Source: Methanobrevibacter ruminantium M1 (GTDB lineage Archaea > Methanobacteriota > Methanobacteria > Methanobacteriales > Methanobacteriaceae). From it: 64,000 nucleotides of DNA. Location: assembly GCF_000024185.1 (NCBI RefSeq), contig NC_013790.1, positions 1,821,501 to 1,885,500 on the forward strand, written 5' to 3'. The notes beneath the pieces are model-generated. The model was given only the letters and a program-made list of their open reading frames with translations. It did not search any database and had not been told where the DNA came from. The translations under genes were made by a program, and so were the position numbers. Shown piece by piece: positions 1 through 8,672 of this stretch; the first letter of the stretch is position 1, and the number at the start of each line of letters is the position of its first letter.

Positions 1-413
1 GTGTTTTCAGCATCATAAGGACCATAATTTTTAGCTTCGAGAGTCCAAGTAACCAACTCGCCAATCTTGACATTTTCCTTATCAGCATCGTTATCCAATT
101 CTAAATTAGTAGCTACACCTTCATTTGGATTAGAAGAGACATCAGATTCATTATTTTCATCACCTGATGAAAGAGTTTCAGTTTCATTGCCGGAATCGCC
201 ATCTGATTCCCCATCACTTAAAACTTTTTCATCAATATTAGACTTTTCTAAATCATCTGATTCTACAGAATCAACTTGAATGTCTTCAATTTCAATAGAA
301 TTTAGATTATCTGCTTCAATGGAATCGTCAATTGAATTCAAATCGTTTGCACTAACAATAGACAAACAGGATAAAGAGATTAATAAGATTAAAAGAATAA
401 CTGCTCTTTTAAT
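1..413 (-). CDS. Adhesin-like secreted protein, N-terminal part (AUU start)
   Basis: The first 137 codons of a larger protein are visible; the rest lies beyond the left edge. A signal peptide (KRAVILLILLISLSCLSIVS-A) is followed by an acidic Asp/Glu/Ser/Asn-rich linker (about residues 25-110). A segment reading KIGELVTWTLEAKNYGPYDA then begins, typical of DUF11 surface repeats. The frame has no ATG, GTG or TTG at the signal peptide start. An in-frame TAA lies seven codons upstream, and the first plausible codon is ATT at 411-413, 5 nt after GGAGGAG. The next TTG lies inside the hydrophobic core of the signal peptide. I take ATT as the start. Family role (cell-surface adhesin) is inferred from architecture only. 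Confidence 0.75.
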   Translation of the reverse strand, partial: MKRAVILLILLISLSCLSIVSANDLNSIDDSIEADNLNSIEIEDIQVDSVESDDLEKSNIDEKVLSDGESDGDSGNETETLSSGDENNESDVSSNPNEGVATNLELDNDADKENVKIGELVTWTLEAKNYGPYDAEN

Positions 414-738
414 AAAATCTCCTCCGAATTTTTAAATCTAATAATTATGAAAGTAAATTAAAAATCACATTTCAATCATTTGAAAGTAATATTTAATCAA
501 AATTTATCAAAACTCTAGATTTATTAAACAAATTGATAAAGAATTAATCTTTAATGAATATTATATAAAAACATATATTTAAACTTATTCTAAACTAAAC
601 AAAGCACGATTTAAAGATTTTTATGAAAATCATACAATTTAACTTATAATATTTCAAATTAAAAATTATGAAAATCATAGAATATATCGAATTTGAATTT
701 ATGAAATTAAACCTTAAAATCAAATATAAAAATTATTC
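414..738. other. Intergenic region, AT-rich
   Basis: Apart from the ribosome binding site of the adhesin-like gene I see only AT-rich sequence. It should hold that gene's promoter (TATA-like runs around 560-600). I found no RNA gene or convincing small ORF. Confidence 0.5.
419..425 (-). promoter_or_regulatory. Strong Shine-Dalgarno before an ATT start codon
   Basis: GGAGGAG lies 5 nt before the ATT at 413-411. It is one of four such sites in the window and decides the start of the adhesin-like gene. Confidence 0.7.
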
Positions 739-2193
739 CTAGAACTTATAATGAATATTATGCAATTTATACAAACAAACAGAACTGCTTGAAGGGAATG
801 CATAAATCATATTATCAAGCTCTTCAAGAGTAATCTTTTGATTGATTATAAAAGTAAACATATTTGCCACGTTTTCAGCATCTGCAGCATATATTTCAGC
901 ACCAACTATATTTAAATCCTTATCTACAATGACCTTTGCCTCTGATCTTGTGTCATTTTTAAGCTCAAGGGAATATGACTTTCCATATCTTATCCTATGG
1001 ACATCATATTCATCGCTTTGTTCTGCAATATAGGCTGGAACACCTACTGTTGCTATTCTAGGGATTGTGTATGCAACTGCCGGAACAACAGGATAGACTA
1101 TTTCCTCAGCATCCCCTAACAATGCCTTTCCAAGATATTTGGACTGATGGATTGCAACAGTCACAAGCTTTGCAATTCCAGTATCTGCAATATCTCCGCA
1201 TGCATAGATATTAGGTACAGCAGTCTGCAAATAGTTATTTACCTTTATTCCGGCTTTTGTATAATCCAAGCCAACATTCTCAAGGCCTATTGTATCCACA
1301 TTGGCTGTTCTTCCCATAGCTGCAATAACATAGTCGCCGGTTAAGCTAAGTCCGCTATCACAGTTGACAGTGAATGCATTTTCATAAGCCTTATTGTCCA
1401 CCTTTGCATCTGGGTCCCTTAAATCATCATCAGTATTCTGAGCGTTTTCGAAGATATTAACTCTCTCCTCTGGATTTTCAATGACCACAGAATCATCCTT
1501 AATGACTTCATTTACAGTCTCATTGAAGTGGAATCGAATGTTCTTTTCCTTTAGGATCTCGATTACATTTTGAACATAAGGCTGATGGAAGAATTTCAAG
1601 GCCATGTTTCCTCTGATGATCACATCCGCTTCAAGCCCTGCCTCAGCAAGGATTGATGCAAACTCCATTCCAACAAAGCCTCCTCCAATAATGATTGCAT
1701 GTTTAGGAAGCTCTTCAATGTCTAAAAAGTCAGTGCTGTCATGAAGATACTCCTTTCCCTTAATGTCAGGAATGATTGGCTTTAAGCCAGTACAGATTAC
1801 TATCTTATCTGTTGTGAATGTCTTATCACCAACTCTCACTGTATGCTCATCCACAATGTATCCTTCCCCATGGGCAACATCCAAATCATATTCCTTATAT
1901 TTGCCGTCCAAGAAAGGAGCCATGTTTGCTATTCTTTTTCTTTTGAGCTTCATAAGGGCAGGCCAATCCACTTCAAAATTGCCAGACTTGCCATAGCCTT
2001 CAAAGTTATCTGCAAATGCCTTGATTTCATATGGAGCATCAAGCAAGGCCTTAGAGTTACAGCCCCTATTAGCACATGTACCACCATATAAGCTTTTTTC
2101 TATAATTAGAATCTTCAGACCCTCTTTTCTCAAGAACCTAGCACCTTGCCAAGATGCATTTCCGCTTCCAATGTATATTACATCATAATCCAT
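739..2193 (-). CDS. FAD-dependent pyridine nucleotide-disulfide oxidoreductase
   Basis: The 484-residue protein has the layout of the dihydrolipoamide dehydrogenase / mercuric reductase / glutathione reductase family. It has an N-terminal FAD-binding region (IGSGNASWQGA), a redox-active disulfide C40-x4-C45 in GGTCANRGC, an NAD(P)-binding motif IIIGGGFVGMEFAS near residue 170, and the second FAD motif YACGDIADTG near residue 330. The usual C-terminal His-Glu pair (HxxPTxxE) is not present; the region reads YAFPSSSS instead, so the acid-base step must differ from classical family members. No lipoamide or mercury genes are adjacent, and the substrate cannot be told. The start is ATG with AGAGGAA upstream. 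Confidence 0.88.
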   Translation of the reverse strand: MDYDVIYIGSGNASWQGARFLRKEGLKILIIEKSLYGGTCANRGCNSKALLDAPYEIKAFADNFEGYGKSGNFEVDWPALMKLKRKRIANMAPFLDGKYKEYDLDVAHGEGYIVDEHTVRVGDKTFTTDKIVICTGLKPIIPDIKGKEYLHDSTDFLDIEELPKHAIIIGGGFVGMEFASILAEAGLEADVIIRGNMALKFFHQPYVQNVIEILKEKNIRFHFNETVNEVIKDDSVVIENPEERVNIFENAQNTDDDLRDPDAKVDNKAYENAFTVNCDSGLSLTGDYVIAAMGRTANVDTIGLENVGLDYTKAGIKVNNYLQTAVPNIYACGDIADTGIAKLVTVAIHQSKYLGKALLGDAEEIVYPVVPAVAYTIPRIATVGVPAYIAEQSDEYDVHRIRYGKSYSLELKNDTRSEAKVIVDKDLNIVGAEIYAADAENVANMFTFIINQKITLEELDNMIYAFPSSSSVCLYKLHNIHYKF

Positions 2194-2293
2194 AATATTC
2201 CTCTTAACTATTTTTATTTATAAACTCTTATTAGCAATTGGTTTGATTAAATAAGTATGAATTTAAATTATTCTGAATAAAAAGAGAATAAAT

Positions 2294-3487
2294 TTATTTA
2301 ATAAGCTCCTCAAGAGCATTCTCAAACTTATCGGTAATGGCTTCCCAATCGTTTGACTTTACATATTCCCTTCCTTTTTTAGAAATCTCCTCATATCTTC
2401 CCTCATCAAGTATCCTTTGAGCTGTCTCGAGAACCTCCTCTGCCTTTTGAACATACTCTATTCCATTTCCATATCCAAACTCCTTGGAAATGCCCGGAAG
2501 CTCACTTGCTATAACAACCTTTTCCATAGCTAAATACTCATAAAGCTTGATTGGAACGATATCCTGCATGATTTCCTCATCAATATAAGCCGGAAGAAGA
2601 CAGAAATCTGCAGAGGCTAAAAATTCAGGTATCCTCTCATAAGGCTGCTTTCCAGTGAGAATCAATTGGTCACCAAGATCATACTCCTCCTTTATCTCCA
2701 CCATCCTATCATAGGCATCGCCGTCCCCTACAATTAGAATCTTCATATGAGGATATTTTTCCTTATTCTTTCCAAGCTCCATTGCAAGCTCCTTCATTCC
2801 TGCAAATTCATAGATCCAACCCATAAAGAATAGGACTGTGTCATCTTCACTTATATTATACATATTTCTTATGTTGGAATCATCAAGCTGAGGGTCAAAG
2901 TCATTTAAATCAATTCCAGCATCAATCAAAATGGTAGTTTCTGGTTTTGAACCTAGTTCCATTGCCAGTTCTTTAAGCTTTTGATTGATAGTGATTACAA
3001 GGTCTGAGTTCTCTATCGCTTTCATGTTTACCTTCTTGCCGAATGACTGAAATGCCTTCTCTGGAATAAGTGCATATAGCACATCAATAAGGTAGTATAC
3101 GAATGGAATGCCATGCTGCTTAGCAAGCTTTGAACCTGTGTATGCATTTAGAAGCCCTAGGCTCATGATGATATCTGGCTTGAACTCATCTATCTGCTTT
3201 TTGATTTCCTTTTTATGTGTGAAGTATAGGGAGGCATAGTTAAGCCCTGGCTCCTTTATGAAGGAAGGACGTATAACCTCTATGTCTGCCTCTGGCTTTA
3301 CCTTAGAGACATTTTCGTGGACTTCCCTATGAAAGATAAGTCCTTTTGAGTCTTCTTTAGGCCAATCGATTGGATAATCGATAACTTTTACTTCATGTCC
3401 ACGTAGCACCATGCGATCCATTAGATGGTGCTGCTGATGAGGGTTTCTCTTAAGCCAGTCTGATTCCTGCACTACCAATATTTTCAT
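2294..3487 (-). CDS. Glycosyltransferase, GT4 family
   Basis: This 397-residue two-domain GT-B protein has an N-terminal acceptor domain (ILVVQESDWLKRNPHQQHH). Its C-terminal nucleotide-sugar domain shows FFMGWIYEFAGMKELA, KILIVGDGDA, LTGKQPYERIPEFLASAD and PIKLYEYLAMEKVVIAS, the last being a variant of the family's E-x7-E region. It probably transfers a sugar from a nucleotide donor during cell-surface polysaccharide or glycolipid assembly; donor and acceptor are unknown. The start is ATG with AGGTGA at good spacing. It stands alone between the reductase gene and a divergently transcribed gene. Confidence 0.85.
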   Translation of the reverse strand: MKILVVQESDWLKRNPHQQHHLMDRMVLRGHEVKVIDYPIDWPKEDSKGLIFHREVHENVSKVKPEADIEVIRPSFIKEPGLNYASLYFTHKKEIKKQIDEFKPDIIMSLGLLNAYTGSKLAKQHGIPFVYYLIDVLYALIPEKAFQSFGKKVNMKAIENSDLVITINQKLKELAMELGSKPETTILIDAGIDLNDFDPQLDDSNIRNMYNISEDDTVLFFMGWIYEFAGMKELAMELGKNKEKYPHMKILIVGDGDAYDRMVEIKEEYDLGDQLILTGKQPYERIPEFLASADFCLLPAYIDEEIMQDIVPIKLYEYLAMEKVVIASELPGISKEFGYGNGIEYVQKAEEVLETAQRILDEGRYEEISKKGREYVKSNDWEAITDKFENALEELIK

Positions 3488-3636
3488 AAATTCACCTGTT
3501 ATTCCAATTATTAAATTAATATTTGTTAGTTTTTATTTAAATATATAAAGAATTTAGGGTGTGAAAAAGGTAATAAAACTATTTATAATAAAAGATATAA
3601 AATAAGTTTTTAGGAGAATAATAAAGGAGCAATATT

Positions 3637-4176
3637 ATGAGAATTTGCGTTTATGGTGCTGGAAGCACTCAAATAAAATCAAAATATACAGATGAAGCAT
3701 ATAAGTTAGGGGAGGAAATAGCTAAAAGAGGCCATGATCTTGTATTCGGAGGAGGCTCTACAGGAATTATGGGAGCTGTATCAAAAGGAGCCATAGACAA
3801 TCATGGAAAAGTCTTGGGAATAGCCCCTGAATGGATGGAAGAGTTTGAAGGAATCTGCAAGGATTGTGATGAGTTCATCTATACAGAATCAATGGATGAG
3901 AGAAAGAAGCTCTTTTTGGAAAATTCAGATGCATTCATTATAGCCCCTGGAGGAATAGGAACCCTTGATGAGTTTTATGAAGTAATCGTGCTAAAGAAGC
4001 TAAATAGGCATGATAAGAAGATTGTGATATTTAATATGTTTAATTATTATGATCATATGCTTGAGATGATTGATTTTATGATAGAAGAAGGAGTCATTAG
4101 GGCTGGAAGAGATAAGAAGACTTTTAAAATAGCTGATTCAATTGAAAAGGTCTTTAAAATCTTGGAAAGAGAATGA
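3637..4176 (+). CDS. LOG-family (TIGR00725/TIGR00730-like) Rossmann-fold protein
   Basis: The 179-residue protein carries the LOG / putative lysine decarboxylase signatures GGGSTGIMGAVSKGA (residues about 39-53) and PGGIGTLDEFYEV (about 105-117). Characterised relatives are phosphoribohydrolases that release a base from nucleoside 5'-monophosphates. Older databases call the family lysine decarboxylases, which is probably wrong. The physiological substrate in archaea is unknown. A GGAGCAAT ribosome site precedes the ATG. Confidence 0.85.
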   Translation: MRICVYGAGSTQIKSKYTDEAYKLGEEIAKRGHDLVFGGGSTGIMGAVSKGAIDNHGKVLGIAPEWMEEFEGICKDCDEFIYTESMDERKKLFLENSDAFIIAPGGIGTLDEFYEVIVLKKLNRHDKKIVIFNMFNYYDHMLEMIDFMIEEGVIRAGRDKKTFKIADSIEKVFKILERE

Positions 4177-4346
4177 AAATTGTTAAAAAATAAATAATTA
4201 TAATAAAAAAAATAGAACTATAAAAAGAATAAATAAAAAAAACAAGCCTAAAAACAAGAAAATAAAAAAAATAGAACTATAAAAGAATAAATTAAAAAAT
4301 AAGAAATTTAAGAAAAATAATTTTAAATTAAGGGAAAAAGAATCAT

Positions 4347-4838
4347 TTAAAAAATAAAGTTTTGCTTTTTCTTATGCTGATAAGAGATTTCAAAGGAATC
4401 AAGAGCTATTCTCTTTAAAGCTTCCAAATCATTATCATCAATGTGGACAACTTTTTCCCAATCCTTCTCAAGCCTATCGATATCATCTAAAACTTCTTTT
4501 CCTTTTTCAGTTAAAGCGCAGTCATAAGGAAGACCGTTTTCAGGATCTTCATCGATTTCAATCAATCCTTTCTTAGCAAGCTTCTTATAATTATTCAAAT
4601 ACAAATCCAAATGCAAATTGAATAAGTCTGATTTTTCCGCTTGCTCATAACGTTTAACTCTAATGCGTTTATGATGAGGCTTTTCATGTTTTCTAACCTG
4701 CTTTAACAGTTTTATCTGACTAGCATGCAAATGAATATCCAGATTTTCACGTACATAAGTAATTTTAGACTCTTCCATAATGCCAATTAAAGAAGAGGCG
4801 TTCATATTGTTTATTGACTCAACATGTGGATGTGACAT
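4347..4838 (-). CDS. Winged-helix (MarR-like) DNA-binding protein
   Basis: The 163-residue protein has a helix-rich core ending in YLNNYKKLAKKGLIEIDED, then a wing and a C-terminal helix (ALTEKGKEVLDDIDRLEK). This recalls MarR/PadR-type winged-helix regulators. Transcriptional regulation is inferred and the target is unknown. The start has a strong AGGTGATAAT-ATG context. Its 228-bp upstream region separates it from the two carboxymuconolactone-decarboxylase-like genes, which are transcribed in the same direction. Confidence 0.55.
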   Translation of the reverse strand: MSHPHVESINNMNASSLIGIMEESKITYVRENLDIHLHASQIKLLKQVRKHEKPHHKRIRVKRYEQAEKSDLFNLHLDLYLNNYKKLAKKGLIEIDEDPENGLPYDCALTEKGKEVLDDIDRLEKDWEKVVHIDDNDLEALKRIALDSFEISYQHKKKQNFIF

Positions 4839-5065
4839 ATTATCACCTTTTTGATTATAAAATAACTTTAAACTTTAAAAAAGCCTTTATCATTCAAATC
4901 ATACCAACCATACCAACCATACAAATCAATAAAGACTTAAAACATTAATAGTAATACTTAAGTTATTTTAGTTATTACTATATTAATCTTAATTAATATA
5001 AATAATTTAAGATTAAAAAAATAATGAAAATTAAAATAAATAATTTTTCTTCTAAATATTAATGA

Positions 5066-5386
5066 TTAGTCATATAACTTATTGACCACTTCTAAAGCCT
5101 TATTAAAGGGCATCATCCCAGATGTCAGAAGAACTACCTTTAAAACATCCATAACTTCATCACGACTGATATCAAGCTCTTTTTTAGCCTTGGATAATTG
5201 CTTTAGGAATGAAGAACTTTCAGGATTTGTAGCTGAAATTGCTATTGCAATCAACTTTTGAGTCCTATAATCCAATGAATTGGCATTCCAAATATTCTTA
5301 TCCAAGTTTTCAATAGAATCATATAATTGAGGGTCTTCTTCCTTGATTCTGCGAATCCCTTTTCCATAAAAAACCTTTTCGCCCAT
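5066..5386 (-). CDS. Carboxymuconolactone decarboxylase-like protein, copy 2
   Basis: This small helical protein of 106 residues has the CMD/AhpD-like pattern: DYRTQKLIAIAISA in the middle and DVLKVVLLTSGMMPFNKALE at the end. It contains no cysteine, so the AhpD-type CxxC peroxidase chemistry is absent. It is a close paralogue of the gene at 5473-5793 directly upstream and probably arose by tandem duplication. Physiological role unknown. Confidence 0.8.
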   Translation of the reverse strand: MGEKVFYGKGIRRIKEEDPQLYDSIENLDKNIWNANSLDYRTQKLIAIAISATNPESSSFLKQLSKAKKELDISRDEVMDVLKVVLLTSGMMPFNKALEVVNKLYD

Positions 5387-5472
5387 AGTCTTACATCCAT
5401 TAAAAGATAAAAAAAATAATAGTAAATAAAATTAATAAATAAAAAATTAATACAAACTAAGGAACGCCCCAA

Positions 5473-5793
5473 TTATTCAAATACCTTATTTGCAATCTGC
5501 AAGGCTTTGTTGAATGGCTGCATGCCAGAAGTCAATAAAACAACCTTCAATACATCTACAACTTCATCACGAGTGACTCCCAATTCCTTTTTAGCGCTCA
5601 TAATCTGCCTTTCAGTTGCACGGCTATCTGCATTGGATGCGGCTATTCCAATTGCAATCAATTTTTGAGTCTTATAATCCAAGACTTTTCCATTCCATAC
5701 AGCTTCGTTTAATCCTACAATAGCTTGATATAAACCTTCATCTTCTTTTTTTACTCTTTCCATGCCTTTTCCGTAGAATACTTCTTCTTTCAT
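5473..5793 (-). CDS. Carboxymuconolactone decarboxylase-like protein, copy 1
   Basis: Cysteine-free CMD-domain protein (DYKTQKLIAIGIAAS, DVLKVVLLTSGMQPFNKALQ), paralogous to the following gene; the two share the MxxxVFYGKG-R-x-KxED opening. An upstream in-frame ATG at 5808 exists, but AGAGTGAG lies directly before the ATG at 5791-5793. That ATG also gives the same N-terminus as the paralogue, so I start there. Function unknown; the two copies may form mixed oligomers, as is common in this family (inference). Confidence 0.8.
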   Translation of the reverse strand: MKEEVFYGKGMERVKKEDEGLYQAIVGLNEAVWNGKVLDYKTQKLIAIGIAASNADSRATERQIMSAKKELGVTRDEVVDVLKVVLLTSGMQPFNKALQIANKVFE

Positions 5794-6060
5794 AATACTC
5801 ACTCTCATTAAATGGATAAGCTTAATCTTGCTTAGAATCCTTTAAGTATATCTTTAAATAAGATATTATTTAATAATTTTGCTAGTTAAAATGTAAAAAT
5901 TAAGACTGAGGATAATTCAAAAATCCATAGAAAAATAAGTTAAAAAAAATGAGCAAATAAGTGAAAAATAAGTTAAAAACTAAAAAAAGTAAATGAATAA
6001 AAAATGAGTTAAAAACTAAAAAAAATAGTAAAATAAGTTAAAAAGAATGTATATAGCTAA

Positions 6061-6816
6061 TCAAGGTTGACATGCCTTACAAGGAGCATAACCCTGACTT
6101 ATCGCATCAGACCTGCTATTGAAAGTCACCCTATTCTTATCAGAGATCTTCTTTCCCCATTTGCAAGTGGAATAATGGAACTTATGACTGTTTGCACTTC
6201 CAACATAAGGAGCAGAGACTGTAGAACCGCTTGTAAAACTGCTTGATGAATAGGACCCTCCGCTATTTGAAGAGCTGCTGCCTGACGTATAGGATGAGCT
6301 TGTAGTGGAGTCTGAAGACCAGTCATATGGATAGAACTCACTTGGAGGAATGTACATGATCTCAGCAAGGCCTTCCTTTAAAAGCATTTCATTCAGGTTC
6401 TTGCCATCTACAATGACCACCGCCAATGTTCTTCCATATCTATCGTTTCTCTTAGAGTCATCTACATCCAGGCTGACTTCCTTATTCAGACAGAACTTTT
6501 GAACAAAACGCTTGGAGCAGATATATGCTGTGACGCCACGTTCTGGAGTATTGACACCTACAAAACGAACTCTCCCAACACCTTCAACATCGATGGTGTC
6601 CCCATCTGCCACATAAGTACATATTCCTTTGATTTCGCTATGGCAATCTGTATTATTGTATTTATTTAGGATATCACTGTTTGACTGGCTTGAGTATTTG
6701 GAAAATGGAATGTCATGAGAAAATCCAGTTCCAGTATAAGCAAATGAAGCAGAGATTATGCTAAATGATAATATTAAAATAAGAAATAAAACAAGATATT
6801 TTCCCTTGGAATTCAT
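6061..6816 (-). CDS. Secreted thermonuclease-family protein with C-terminal Cys motif
   Basis: A signal peptide (about residues 1-27) is followed by a staphylococcal-nuclease-like domain (about 60-160): VADGDTIDV, RVRFVGVNTPE and DRYGRTLAVV. These supply the Asp, the two Arg and the Glu expected at the active site. A Ser/Thr/Gly-rich linker leads to a C-terminal module with FHYSTCKWGKK and YAPCKACQP, a Cys-rich motif often found after such nucleases and related to the Ada metal-binding fold. It probably degrades nucleic acid outside the cell. The ATG is preceded by AGGGGGA. Confidence 0.88.
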   Translation of the reverse strand: MNSKGKYLVLFLILILSFSIISASFAYTGTGFSHDIPFSKYSSQSNSDILNKYNNTDCHSEIKGICTYVADGDTIDVEGVGRVRFVGVNTPERGVTAYICSKRFVQKFCLNKEVSLDVDDSKRNDRYGRTLAVVIVDGKNLNEMLLKEGLAEIMYIPPSEFYPYDWSSDSTTSSSYTSGSSSSNSGGSYSSSSFTSGSTVSAPYVGSANSHKFHYSTCKWGKKISDKNRVTFNSRSDAISQGYAPCKACQP

Positions 6817-7043
6817 AATTTTCCCCCTTTAAATATTGTCTAATATTATTTTAAAATTAGTCATATTAAAAGGTTTTTTAATTTTTAATAAAATGGAATT
6901 TTAAAATAAAGGGATGCTTTTTAAAAAACAATTCATAATGATATTGAAGAGAATCTAAAAAAATAGCATTTCAAGAAAAGATTCAATCAACAATTTTATA
7001 AAAATTAAAAGACATAAATAATATTTGAAATGGAGATTCGATT

Positions 7044-7457
7044 ATGAAGATGCCTGAAAAGATAGACAATATGATGTTTGCACCTTGCGGAATGAATTGC
7101 AAGCTTTGCATAAAGCACATATCCAAGTCAAACCCATGCCCTGGATGCCTGATTGACAGTCCAAACAAGACAAAGAATGCCTTAAAATGCAAGATAAAAA
7201 AATGTCTGGAGACGAAGAGGGTAAAATACTGTGGCAGATGCAGTGAATTTCCATGCAAGCTTATGAAAAAGCAGGACAAGAACTATAAAAAACGCTACAA
7301 TTACTCAACATTGGATAATGCAAAAAGAATCACTTACACTGGAATAAATAGGATAATGCTTGAAGACAAGTTAAATTGGGAATGTCCGTCATGCGGAGGC
7401 ATAATAAGCATTCAAGAGAGAGTTTGCAGCGATTGTGGATTGAATAAGGAAGATTAA
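7044..7457 (+). CDS. Cys-rich DUF3795-like protein with C-terminal zinc ribbon
   Basis: This 137-residue protein has many cysteines: APCGMNCKLC (C15, C19, C22), NPCPGC, CGRCSEFPC and a terminal ribbon CPSCGG...CSDCG. The N-terminal pattern matches what I remember of DUF3795, a metal-binding family of unknown function in anaerobes; the final ribbon would bind zinc. The start has GGAGATTCGATT-ATG. A single gene, with no operon partners visible. Confidence 0.7.
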   Translation: MKMPEKIDNMMFAPCGMNCKLCIKHISKSNPCPGCLIDSPNKTKNALKCKIKKCLETKRVKYCGRCSEFPCKLMKKQDKNYKKRYNYSTLDNAKRITYTGINRIMLEDKLNWECPSCGGIISIQERVCSDCGLNKED

Positions 7458-7658
7458 TATTGCTTTAAAAAATAGGTCCGAACAATTTACTATATAAAAC
7501 CATATTAAAATTATAAAAATTTATAAAAAACTTTAAATCATATAAAAATTAAATTAATAACGTAACTAAATATTTGAAAGTATTACAACAAATAAGTCAA
7601 AAAAATATATCTAAAAAAATTGTAAAAACAAAATAATATTAAGCAAGTAGTGATAAAG

Positions 7659-8171
7659 ATGGCAGCTATAATATGTCCAAGATGTGGAAAAATGAATGAT
7701 GGAAGCTTAGATTTCTGCATCTATTGTGGAACTTACTTTGATGATTATAATGAAGAAGACAACAATGACAATCTCTTTTTTATAAGATCAATGACCAATG
7801 ATGGGAGACCTGGCAAGAAACAAGTGGTCAGATTAAATGAAATGCCAGATAATCTCCAAAAACCTAAACATAGGCTTGCCATACTTTTAGGATACCTGTT
7901 TGCAATATTAGGCGGACTTATAGGATTTGTCTTTGCAATTTATCTAATTACAAGAAAAGATAAGAATGCCAGAAGGCATGGACTAATCCAATTGGTTATT
8001 CTATTAATAGAATATGCTTTAATAGGTGTTTTAATCTTAAATGGACAATTGGATATAAATATGGTTTTAGATCCTTTCAATATGACTCGCATGAATAATA
8101 TAACTCAATTATATAATTCCAGCCAAATGAATGTTAGCGGGTCTAATATCTCAAGTTTATTTGGCTTTTAA
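7659..8171 (+). CDS. Zinc-ribbon membrane protein
   Basis: An N-terminal zinc ribbon (CPRCGKMNDGSLDFCIYCG) is followed by a charged stretch, two transmembrane helices (about residues 72-95 and 104-125) and a short Asn/Ser-rich tail. An upstream GTG at 7650 is in frame, but GTGAT there serves as the ribosome site for the ATG at 7659. Proteins of this kind are common in Methanobrevibacter-like genomes and uncharacterised. T-rich tandem repeats directly follow the gene. Confidence 0.7.
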   Translation: MAAIICPRCGKMNDGSLDFCIYCGTYFDDYNEEDNNDNLFFIRSMTNDGRPGKKQVVRLNEMPDNLQKPKHRLAILLGYLFAILGGLIGFVFAIYLITRKDKNARRHGLIQLVILLIEYALIGVLILNGQLDINMVLDPFNMTRMNNITQLYNSSQMNVSGSNISSLFGF

Positions 8172-8178
8172 ATCATTT

Positions 8179-8301
8179 AACTCTTTTTCTATTTTTATTT
8201 TTATTAAATAATTAATAATCTTACTCTTTTTCCATTCTTATTTTATTAAATAATTAACCTTACTCTTTTTCTATTTTTATTTTTATTAAATAATTAAAAT
8301 C
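8179..8301 (+). repeat. Three T-rich tandem repeats (about 40 bp), likely terminators
   Basis: Three imperfect copies start at about 8179, 8221 and 8260. Each has CTCTTTTTCTATTTTTATTT-like T tracts ending in TTAAATAATTAA, immediately 3' of the zinc-ribbon gene. Archaeal transcription stops at T tracts, so the array probably works as a reinforced terminator. Confidence 0.6.
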
Positions 8302-8593
8302 TTATCCTTTTTTCTATTTTATAAATTATCAAATCATATCCTAACTTTTAACTTGTTTCAATGTGAAACTATTTATTATATTCTTAATGAAATGATAATT
8401 TTATTTAAAAAAGTAAATAAACTAATTTAACTAAAATAAAAAGAAAAATAAGCAAATCCAGTGAAATAAAAAGAATAAAATAAATCTAACTAAAAGCAGA
8501 TAATACAAATAATTTAAAAAAGAACCCTAATAAGTTTAAAAACCTTATAAAGAATTAAAAAAAGATAAAAACAGTGATTAAAAAAATTAAATA

Positions 8594-8655
8594 TTGTCTT
8601 TTTAAAAAAGCCATAATAATTGAATTTTAATAAAAATGGAATTTAAAAAGACAAT
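8594..8655. repeat. Perfect 14-bp inverted repeat, stem-loop 3' of adhesin gene
   Basis: ATTGTCTTTTTAAA (8594-8607) pairs perfectly with TTTAAAAAGACAAT (8642-8655) across a 34-nt loop. The loop itself has complementary CCAT/ATGG. It sits 17 bp after the stop of the minus-strand gene at 8673, so a terminator or RNA-stabilising hairpin is likely. A tiny MITE-like element is the alternative. Confidence 0.55.
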
Positions 8656-8672
8656 TAAAAATCTTCAAATAT

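Larger units (their letters stand above)
8172..8672. other. Convergent intergenic region
   Basis: This region lies between two convergent genes. It holds the T-rich repeats (8179-8301), then simple A-rich DNA, then the long inverted repeat at 8594-8655. No coding sequence or RNA gene is visible. Confidence 0.5.

Noticed and set aside
6983-7279. Minus-strand ORF opposite the DUF3795-like gene
   Set aside because: It is antisense to a gene with conserved cysteines and a strong ribosome site.
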